Assembly (NCBI GenBank): GCA_001873365.1
Contig: MNYZ01000024.1
Coordinates: forward strand, 1 to 42,199
From: Oscillatoriales cyanobacterium CG2_30_40_61
Lineage (GTDB): Bacteria; Cyanobacteriota; Cyanobacteriia; Cyanobacteriales; Microcoleaceae
DNA length: 42,199 nucleotides
Direction: 5' to 3'
Below the pieces are notes generated by a model, which saw nothing but the letters and a program-made list of their open reading frames with translations, ran no database searches and was not told the origin of the DNA. This document shows, in pieces, positions 36,983-42,199 of the stretch; position 1 is the first letter of the stretch; each line of letters opens with the position of its first letter. The position numbers and the translations under genes were made by a program.

Positions 36983-37080
36983 AGGGATAATTATTGTTAA
37001 AATTGCAAGACATAATTTTTTTCTCCTCTAAATTAATCACCAAAAAAGGGGTATAGGTTGAAATATCCCCAAGGGGTGAG

Positions 37081-37254
37081 TTAAGACGCTTGACGAATTT
37101 CTAACATTTGAAAATAGCGTTCTTGAGTCAAGCTATATTGGCAATAATCCCGATTATCAAACCACAAATTATCGTTGTTGCAGCGAAAACCAACTTTTTC
37201 TAAGATTCGCCGTGAAGAGTGGTTTTGGACTCGTGCATAAGCTGATAATTGGGT
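37081..37254 (-). pseudogene. GNAT acetyltransferase, C-terminal remnant
   Basis: A 57-codon fragment whose product contains ARVQNHSSRRILEKVGF, the classical GNAT motif with N-x-x-S-x-x-(L/V)-L-E-K-x-G-F, and ends LEIRQAS before TAA. There is no start codon; a TGA in the same frame lies exactly where the neighbouring repeat element (37254-37409) begins. The N-terminal two thirds, including the acetyl-CoA-binding loop, are missing and do not reappear on the far side of the repeat. This is a decayed gene truncated at a repeat boundary. Confidence 0.75.
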
Positions 37255-37409
37255 TCAGAAACCGGGTTTTTCCCCAGGGTTTAGATGAAAAATCAGAGTC
37301 TTGACTAAAAACCCGGTTTCTATAGGTTGTAAAACTGAGAGTTCAGAAACCGGGTTTTTCCCCAGGGTTTAGATGAAAAATCAGAGTCTTGACTAAAAAC
37401 CCGGTTTCT
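37254..37409. repeat. 68-bp inverted-end element, two identical copies
   Basis: Copy 1 (37254-37321) and copy 2 (37342-37409) appear identical and are 20 bp apart. Each begins TTCAGAAACCGGGTTTTT and ends AAAAACCCGGTTTCT, giving 15-bp inverted ends. The first copy abuts the GNAT remnant. Same family as 23675-23797 and the cores of the MITE-like elements. Confidence 0.92.
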
Positions 37410-37430
37410 GATGAATAACCATGAATCAAT

Positions 37431-37934
37431 CTAGGAAAAAATAGCACTCAATCCTTGTAAAAGTAGCGTAAAAATAGCAATACCGATAATAGCAATAAAG
37501 ATAATCAAGAATAATAATCCCCCCAATAATAAAACAATAAACCAAGGATCGGCTTTTTCCCCAACTTCTGGGGAATTAACGTAAGTTTCTAAAATTTCCA
37601 CGTTTTTAACATTAGCTTTCCAAGCGACATCAAAAATATCTCCAAATACAGGGACAGTTCCCGTAATAGTTTCTAGGGCAATATTGGAGACCATTGTAAT
37701 TAACCGTTCTTGGGGTAAACCCAACTTAAACGCCTCAAATACAATATAAATCGATAACACTCCTCCTAATATATCCCCACCCCCAGGAATTAAGCCCAAA
37801 ATTGGATCAATTCCAAACCCAATTGATGTACCAGGAACCCGAATAGCATTATCTAAAAGGGTGCTCAGACGTCGCATTCTGCGGACAATAACAATTCTTT
37901 CAAGGTCAGAATTTTGGGGTTTTATAGATTTCAT
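37431..37934 (-). CDS. DUF4112 membrane protein
   Basis: A 167-aa protein of the DUF4112 family, function unknown. The conserved core is LLDNAIRVPGTSIGFGIDPI, then LGLIPGGGDILGGVLSIY, EAFKLGLPQERLITMVSNIALE and GTVPVFGDIFDVAWKANVKN. A long C-terminal hydrophobic stretch (PWFIVLLLGGLLFLIIFIAI, continuing to FTLLLQGL) makes one or two membrane helices. It lies about 96 bp downstream of dnaK on the same strand, with a strong stem-loop between them, so it is probably transcribed separately. Confidence 0.88.
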   Translation of the reverse strand: MKSIKPQNSDLERIVIVRRMRRLSTLLDNAIRVPGTSIGFGIDPILGLIPGGGDILGGVLSIYIVFEAFKLGLPQERLITMVSNIALETITGTVPVFGDIFDVAWKANVKNVEILETYVNSPEVGEKADPWFIVLLLGGLLFLIIFIAIIGIAIFTLLLQGLSAIFS

Positions 37935-37957
37935 TTAGTTTATATTTAATAATAAAA

Positions 37958-38003
37958 ATTCCCCCTGTAGAGACGTTGCATACAACGTCTCTACAGGGGG
38001 AAT
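37958..38003 (-). terminator. Long palindrome, probable rho-independent terminator of dnaK
   Basis: A 46-bp palindrome with one mismatch near its centre: the left arm has CCCCCTGTAGAGACGTTG and the right arm CAACGTCTCTACAGGGGG. It begins 27 bp past the dnaK stop. On the minus strand the stem is followed by AATTTTTATT, a plausible U-run. The GTAGAGACGT core recurs at 12139-12166, so a dispersed repeat has probably been used as a terminator. Confidence 0.7.
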
Positions 38004-38030
38004 GTGTAGCAAACATTAAAGGATTTCAAG

Positions 38031-39938
38031 TTATTTAGATTCGGTGAAGTCAGCATCAATCACATCATCACCGCCACTAGGAGGCGTGGAACCGCCAGCA
38101 CTAGGGCCACCGTCTTCAGGAGGAACACCGCCACCCGCTTGCTGATAGATGTTAGAACCCACCTTAAATAACTCTTGTTGTAAATCCGTGGTGAGGGTTT
38201 TGATCTTGTCATCATCATCCTGGGCGATCGCTTCCCGCAGTTCCTTCACCATCCCTTCAATCTTGGTTTTATCAGCTTCGGGAACCTTATCACCCAACTC
38301 TTGAAGCTGTTTTTCCGCTTGATAGGAAAGGGTATCGGCTTGGTTTTTGCGTTCAATCCGTTCCCGACGTTCTTTGTCGGTGGCGGCATTTTGTTCGGCT
38401 TCGCGTACCATCCGTTGTACTTCGTCATCGGGGAGGGTAGACGCGCCCGTAATACTGATAGACTGTTCTTTTCCAGTCCCCTTATCCTTAGCCGTCACGT
38501 TCAAAATCCCGTTGGCGTCGATATCAAAAATGACTTCAATTTGAGGAACACCCCGGGGCGAGGGGGGAATACCATCGAGGCGGAAAGTTCCCAAACTCTT
38601 GTTATCATTCGACATTTCCCGTTCTCCTTGGAGAACATGGATTTCTACGTTAGTTTGACCATCCACCGCCGTCGAGAACACTTCCGATTTCTTGGTAGGG
38701 ATAGTAGTGTTACGCGGAATAATTTTAGTCATCACCCCACCGAGGGTTTCCACACCCAAGGATAACGGAGTCACGTCTAACAGCAGAATATCTTTAACTT
38801 CACCCGATAACACCCCAGCTTGAATCGCCGCCCCTAAAGCCACCACTTCATCGGGGTTAACGGTTTGGTTAGGTTCCTTACCCAGGGCGTCCCGAACTAA
38901 TTTTTGAATCGCGGGAATCCGGGTAGAACCACCCACCAACACCACTTCATCAATATCGGACTTCTTGAGTTTAGAATCAGTGATGGCCTTCTCAACGGGC
39001 GTCAGACAACGATTAATTAAATCAGAACACAATTGTTCAAATTTTGCCCGGGTTAGGGTTATATCCAGATGTTTTGGCCCATCTTGGGTAGCCGTAATAA
39101 AGGGGAGGTTAATTTCGGTTTGGGTAACGCTAGACAGTTCTTGTTTAGCTTTCTCCGAGGCTTCCGTTAACCGTTGCAGGGCTTGTTTATCTTTGCGCAG
39201 GTCAACTCCTTCATTTTTCTGGAATTCTTCCGCTAGGTAGTCAACGATTTTCTTATCAAAATCATCTCCTCCCAGGTGAGTATCTCCAGAAGTTGATAAT
39301 ACTTCAAATACCCCGTCCCCGACTTCTAAAATTGAGACATCAAAAGTACCGCCCCCTAAGTCAAAAACTAGAATAGTTTCGTTACTTTTTTGTTCTAAAC
39401 CATAGGCCAAAGAAGCAGCAGTAGGTTCGTTGATAATCCGTTTAACTTCAATTCCGGCAATTCTACCCGCGTCTTTAGTAGCTTGACGTTGGGAGTCGTT
39501 AAAATAAGCAGGAACGGTGATCACAGCTTCTTTAACGGTTTCGCCTAAATATTTACTGGCATCATCAACCAGTTTTCTCAACACTTTGGCGGAGATTTCT
39601 TCCGGGGCAAATTGTTTATTGCGGGCGGGGGAATCTAATTTAACATTACCACTGCTGTCGCGCAGTACCTTATAAGAAACTTCTTTAGATTCGTTGTTAA
39701 CTTCTTCTGATTTGCGTCCGATAAACCGTTTTACCGAATAAAAAGTGTTTTCGGGGTTCATTACCGACTGACGTTTGGCAATTTGACCTACCAGTTCGTC
39801 ACCATTTTTAGCAAAAGCAACTACTGAAGGTGTGGTGCGTAACCCTTCCGCATTAGCGATAACGGTGGGTTTTCCCCCTTCCATCACGGCGACGCAAGAG
39901 TTAGTGGTTCCTAAGTCAATGCCGACTACTTTTCCCAT
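38031..39938 (-). CDS. dnaK: Chaperone DnaK (Hsp70), DnaK2-like
   Basis: A 635-aa ATP-driven protein-folding chaperone. The nucleotide-binding domain (1-385) has [45 protein letters not shown] and [11 protein letters not shown]; the substrate-binding domain starts after [17 protein letters not shown] and the lid is followed by a Gly/Pro-rich tail ending [10 protein letters not shown]. The length and the tail resemble cyanobacterial DnaK2, the main stress-inducible paralogue. No grpE or dnaJ is adjacent. GGAG precedes the start by 14 nt. The upstream region holds two small inverted repeats but no CIRCE element. Confidence 0.96.
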   Translation of the reverse strand: MGKVVGIDLGTTNSCVAVMEGGKPTVIANAEGLRTTPSVVAFAKNGDELVGQIAKRQSVMNPENTFYSVKRFIGRKSEEVNNESKEVSYKVLRDSSGNVKLDSPARNKQFAPEEISAKVLRKLVDDASKYLGETVKEAVITVPAYFNDSQRQATKDAGRIAGIEVKRIINEPTAASLAYGLEQKSNETILVFDLGGGTFDVSILEVGDGVFEVLSTSGDTHLGGDDFDKKIVDYLAEEFQKNEGVDLRKDKQALQRLTEASEKAKQELSSVTQTEINLPFITATQDGPKHLDITLTRAKFEQLCSDLINRCLTPVEKAITDSKLKKSDIDEVVLVGGSTRIPAIQKLVRDALGKEPNQTVNPDEVVALGAAIQAGVLSGEVKDILLLDVTPLSLGVETLGGVMTKIIPRNTTIPTKKSEVFSTAVDGQTNVEIHVLQGEREMSNDNKSLGTFRLDGIPPSPRGVPQIEVIFDIDANGILNVTAKDKGTGKEQSISITGASTLPDDEVQRMVREAEQNAATDKERRERIERKNQADTLSYQAEKQLQELGDKVPEADKTKIEGMVKELREAIAQDDDDKIKTLTTDLQQELFKVGSNIYQQAGGGVPPEDGGPSAGGSTPPSGGDDVIDADFTESK

Positions 39939-40317
39939 ATTCTTTAATTGTTCTCCAATTTACTACAAAAAAGTTAGATTCTGTTTCAGGTTGGTCGTCT
40001 TAAAACGACTTCTGGACTCGGCGAGTCCAATTTCCATACAGTTTTTAAGATACGATTGCTTATCTCTATACTGGGGGCGGTTTGTCCATTCCTTGAAGGC
40101 GTGTTTACCGAACTTGTTTAGGACGGTTTGACTTCAACTTTGGACAGTTGCCCTTTGTTGTTCACATCTACTACTGTAGGAAGTGCGATCGGTTTTGGTA
40201 TTGTGGCAAACCGTATATTTTAGGTTGTAGTTTCCGTTCATCGTTGCGCTGTCTTCGCGGGTAAACATCTATCACGAAAACAATTAAACCGATGTTTATT
40301 ATTAATGAGGAGAACTG
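39939..40317. promoter_or_regulatory. Divergent regulatory region between dnaK and the GUN4 gene
   Basis: About 379 bp with no gene. In the dnaK leader lie TGGACTC-GGC-GAGTCCA (40013-40029, perfect 7-bp arms) and GTCGT-CTTAAA-ACGAC (39994-40009). They could be hairpins in the leader or protein-binding sites; no CIRCE (TTAGCACTC-N9-GAGTGCTAA) is seen. Promoter elements were not confidently placed. Confidence 0.4.
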
Positions 40318-40749
40318 ATGATTGATAAATATTCCCATTTAGAAAACTTACTGATAACAGAACAGTGGAAAGAAGCAGACCAAGAGACCAGAAAGCTCAT
40401 ACTTCAATCAGTAGGTAGAGAAAAACAGGGTTGGTTAAATCATGAGTCAATTATTAATTTTCCATCTGAGGATTTAGTTGCAATTGATCAGTTATGGGTA
40501 AAATACAGTAGGTTCCATTTTGGCTTTAGTGTTCAGAAAAAAATCTGGTTAAAAGTCGGTACTAAAGTGGACTATAAGACAGAATCTAAATTAGGTGATC
40601 AAGTTGGATGGCGCAATAGAGGAGTGGAGAAGAGTTACGATGACCTAACCTTTTCTTTACAAGCTCCATTAGGTCATCTCCCTCGTGGGTTTGGAGGTTT
40701 GTCTTTTATTTTGTTGTTTAACTTTTTGTTGGATCATCCAGAACTGTAA
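40318..40749 (+). CDS. Stand-alone GUN4-domain protein
   Basis: A 143-aa protein made of one GUN4 domain. The signature is HLENLLITEQWKEADQETRK, FPSEDLVAIDQLWVKYS in part, FGFSVQKKIWLKVG, VGWRNRG and APLGHLPRGFGG. GUN4 binds porphyrins and stimulates Mg chelatase in chlorophyll synthesis; many cyanobacteria also carry extra GUN4-domain paralogues of unknown role. It lacks the N-terminal helical bundle of the main GUN4 (about 230 aa), so it may be a paralogue. A good ribosome-binding site, GAGGAG, lies 6 nt before the ATG. It is divergent from dnaK. Confidence 0.92.
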   Translation: MIDKYSHLENLLITEQWKEADQETRKLILQSVGREKQGWLNHESIINFPSEDLVAIDQLWVKYSRFHFGFSVQKKIWLKVGTKVDYKTESKLGDQVGWRNRGVEKSYDDLTFSLQAPLGHLPRGFGGLSFILLFNFLLDHPEL

Positions 40750-40874
40750 GCATTAACTTACCATTAATCTAAAGTTATTGCTAAAATTAATAATAGCTTT
40801 TGGGCGATCGCCTTTGGGTTTATTATAACATTCGTTTCTAGGTCTACTATCGGAAACAACAATAAGATTAATTA

Positions 40875-40970
40875 GGAACTGTGACCGTTTCGGGTAAGTT
40901 AAGTATTGATGTACCCATCGGAACGCTTAAAAGTATTTGGCGACAAGCACAAATAGAGGAGGATCAATAA
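40875..40970 (+). pseudogene. hicA: hicA remnant (C-terminal half)
   Basis: Thirty-one codons encoding VTVSGKLSIDVPIGTLKS and IWRQAQIEEDQ, near-identical in protein to the C-terminal half of the intact HicA at 41565-41759, with about nine in ten bases matching by eye. An in-frame stop (40869-40871) precedes it and the half with the catalytic GSH histidine is absent, so it cannot act as a toxin. It still overlaps the downstream hicB start by TAATG. Confidence 0.85.
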
Positions 40971-41177
40971 TGCGTTATGCCATTGTAATTGAAAAAGGCG
41001 AAAATAGTTATGGTGCTTATGTTCCCGATTTACCAGGATGTGTAGCAGTGGGTGAAACTGTTGAAAAGGTACGAACTTTAATGCAAGAAGCCATTATTTT
41101 TCATCTGGAAGGGTTGGAGATTGAAGGTTTACCCATTCGGTGAACCTATGGCTATATCCGAATATGTTGAAGTTTAA
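40970..41177 (+). pseudogene. hicB: hicB copy with frameshifted C terminus
   Basis: The frame runs from ATG 40970 to a stop at 41143 (57 aa) and matches the intact HicB through MRYAIVIEKGENSYG, the DLPGCVAVGETVE core and QEAIIFHLEGL. The sequence after the stop, in the next frame, reads EPMAISEYVEV up to 41177, which corresponds to EPVSICEYVEAKL of the intact copy, so one indel near 41140 broke the gene. The core fold may persist, so a residual antitoxin activity is conceivable. A strong AGAGGAGGA site precedes it. Confidence 0.8.
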
Positions 41178-41267
41178 TCCCAGAAATTATTAGATAGATT
41201 AGTTTTAACCTAGGTGAGTTTATCTAATATTAGGAAATTGGATTTTTTTCGGTTATTGCGATCGCTT

Positions 41268-41340
41268 GTAGTGAGCCCTGAAGGGCTCAGAGTCCTTTAG
41301 GACTCACTACGAAGTCTCAGAGTCCTTTAGGACTCACTAC
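41268..41340. repeat. 73-bp flanking repeat, left copy
   Basis: Begins GTAGTGAGCCCTGAAGGGCT and ends GGACTCACTAC; contains GAGTCC-TTTA-GGACTC stem-loops twice. A direct-orientation relative lies at 41811-41883, on the other side of hicAB. The ends GTAGTGAG and CTCACTAC are mutual inverted repeats. Confidence 0.88.
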
Positions 41341-41352
41341 AATATCAATTTT

Positions 41353-41565
41353 TTATAGTTTAGCTTCTACATACTCACAAATTGAGACAGGTTCAGGGAT
41401 GTTAAAACCTTCTTCTTGTAATCCTTCTAAATGAAAAATAATCGCTTCTTGAATTAAGCTTCGGACTTCTTCAACCGTTTCACCAACTGCTACACATCCG
41501 GGTAAATCAGGAACATAAGCACCATAACTATTTTCGCCTTTTTCAATCACAATGGCATAACGCAT
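41353..41565 (-). CDS. hicB: HicB-family antitoxin
   Basis: A 70-aa protein with the HicB partial RNase H-like fold: MRYAIVIEKGENSYGAYVPD, then LPGCVAVGETVEEVRSLIQE (strand-helix core with the P-D-L-P-G-C motif), then AIIFHLEGLQEEG and EYVEAKL. It should bind and inhibit HicA. It is at the short end of the family and no C-terminal helix-turn-helix or ribbon-helix-helix is visible, so autoregulation by DNA binding is uncertain. Its ATG overlaps the hicA stop by one base (TAATG), preceded by AGAGGAGG, showing translational coupling. Confidence 0.92.
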   Translation of the reverse strand: MRYAIVIEKGENSYGAYVPDLPGCVAVGETVEEVRSLIQEAIIFHLEGLQEEGFNIPEPVSICEYVEAKL

Positions 41566-41759
41566 TATTGCTCCTCCTCTATTTGTGCTTGTCGCCAAAT
41601 ATTTTTAAGTGTTCCGATGGGTACATCAATACTTAGCTTACCTGAAACTGTCACCGTTCCTATTTTATCAAGATGTTTAAATTGGCGGTGACTCCCTCGC
41701 GTTCTGGATAGATACCAACCCTCTTTTTCTAGTTTTTTAATAACATCTTTAACTTTCAT
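41565..41759 (-). CDS. hicA: HicA-family mRNA interferase toxin
   Basis: A 64-aa toxin with the dsRNA-binding-like HicA fold that cleaves mRNA. The signature is KDVIKKLEKEGWYLSRTRGSHRQF with the catalytic histidine in GSH (quoted in part), followed by GTVTVSGKLSIDVPIGTL and IWRQAQIEEEQ. The length is usual. It is first in the hicAB pair and the module is bracketed by 73-bp repeats. The key motifs look intact, so activity is expected but not proven. Confidence 0.93.
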   Translation of the reverse strand: MKVKDVIKKLEKEGWYLSRTRGSHRQFKHLDKIGTVTVSGKLSIDVPIGTLKNIWRQAQIEEEQ

Positions 41760-41810
41760 TATTTCTAAGGCTAATGATCCTCATATAAAAATTATATCAT
41801 TATTCTCTAT

Positions 41811-41883
41811 GTAGTGAGCCCTTCAGGGTTCAGAGTCCTAAAGGACTCACTACGAAGCCTCTGAGTCCTAAAGGACTCACTAC
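41811..41883. repeat. 73-bp flanking repeat, right copy
   Basis: Begins GTAGTGAGCCCTTCAGGGTT and ends GGACTCACTAC, same orientation and length as 41268-41340 with several substitutions (for example CCTAAAGG in place of CCTTTAGG). Together the two copies enclose the intact hicAB. Confidence 0.88.
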
Positions 41884-41952
41884 AATATTAGTTAAATATC
41901 CTGCCATTTTCTGGCATCTACAAATAAAGATATAGCAATCCTAAATGATTTT

Positions 41953-42199
41953 CTATATATAAGTATACTGATGAATTTTGGGAAAATCAAATTTATGTTC
42001 CTTAGTAAAAAACTCGAACAAAAATTTGATAATCTTAAACGACCTGCATAAATACCAATACTTCCTCAAAAAGTTTTTCGCTTGTAACCAAATATCTTCA
42101 ACCGGATTTTGTTGCGGAGCATTAGGAGCAAATAAAATACAAGTAATTAAAAAATCATCAGGTTCTTTATCACCATTTATTTCTGATAAAAATTCTCTA
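41953..42199 (-). CDS. IS630-family transposase, C-terminal part (5' end outside window)
   Basis: The last 81 codons, with a stop at 41953-41955. ILFAPNAPQQNPVEDIWLQA contains the Asn-Pro-x-Glu catalytic glutamate of the DDE_3/IS630 transposases, followed by a basic-aromatic helix (FLRKYWYLCRSFKIIKFLFE) and DFPKIHQY. The frame is open to the window edge, so the N-terminal two aspartates cannot be judged. Whether the element is complete is unknown. Confidence 0.85.
   Translation of the reverse strand, partial: REFLSEINGDKEPDDFLITCILFAPNAPQQNPVEDIWLQAKNFLRKYWYLCRSFKIIKFLFEFFTKEHKFDFPKIHQYTYI

Noticed and set aside
36918-37013. 31-aa Cys-rich peptide gene with a good ribosome-binding site
   Set aside because: It overlaps the more credible membrane-protein frame; the codons look accidental. 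Kept as part of the finding on that start.
38301-38765. Plus-strand frame of 154 codons opposite dnaK
   Set aside because: Shadow of the highly biased dnaK coding strand, without a start site or recognisable product.
40937-40969. Longer HicB starting MATSTNRGG
   Set aside because: These codons overlap the hicA 3' end in another frame; the TAATG overlap and strong ribosome-binding site fix the start at MRYAI in both copies.

Overview
The window looks like a piece of a filamentous, non-heterocystous cyanobacterial chromosome, most likely Planktothrix or a close Oscillatoriales relative. The evidence is the frequent GCGATCGC (HIP1) octamer, cyanobacterial or plastid-lineage genes (fibrillin, GUN4, HisZ, DnaK2-like DnaK, HetZ-like protein, four-ACT aspartokinase, CHAT exoprotein) and intergenic DNA full of AAACCGGGTTT-type palindromes and heptanucleotide tandem repeats. 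The genus is an inference from recalled genome style, not a database match.

Layout. 1-4.5 kb: a HetZ-like regulator (minus), then a two-gene plus-strand unit whose products match Urc1 (GTP cyclohydrolase II-like) and Urc4/DUF1688 of the URC uracil-catabolism pathway. 4.8-6.5 kb: a secreted-type protein built from five SdrD/Cna-B-like repeats. 6.7-13.5 kb: PRPP synthetase, a membrane Ser/Thr kinase with a Pro-Glu-Pro-rich tail, BioD, an M20 amidohydrolase, a small exported protein and PyrE. 13.6-22.5 kb: one giant gene (about 2942 aa) with a signal peptide, a two-partner-secretion haemagglutinin domain, a long repeat array and a C-terminal CHAT caspase-like protease domain. 22.6-26.9 kb: a bacterial PH-domain protein, a fibrillin, a ferredoxin downstream of hisZ, a DnaJ/TPR protein and two unlisted-size membrane mini-proteins (52 and 47 aa). 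26.9-31.8 kb: a compact minus-strand operon of two hybrid signalling kinases followed by an MscS channel. 32.1-36.6 kb: lysC, an orphan Mn/Zn ABC permease and cbiA. 36.7-40.8 kb: a small membrane protein with a doubtful start, a GNAT pseudogene cut by a repeat element, DUF4112, dnaK and a stand-alone GUN4 protein. 40.9-42.2 kb: two inverted copies of a hicAB toxin-antitoxin module (one decayed, one intact and bracketed by 73-bp direct repeats) and the 3' end of an IS630-type transposase running off the window.

How genes work together: nucleotide metabolism recurs (urc pair, prs, pyrE) but only the urc pair is a clear operon. Envelope and surface functions (SdrD-B protein, TPS-CHAT protein, kinase with external tail, MscS) form a second theme. 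The best candidates for undescribed biology are the TPS-CHAT exoprotein, the kinase-kinase-MscS operon, the bacterial URC pair, and the families of short palindromic elements that repeatedly occur as local tandem duplicates. No tRNA, rRNA or CRISPR array was recognised.
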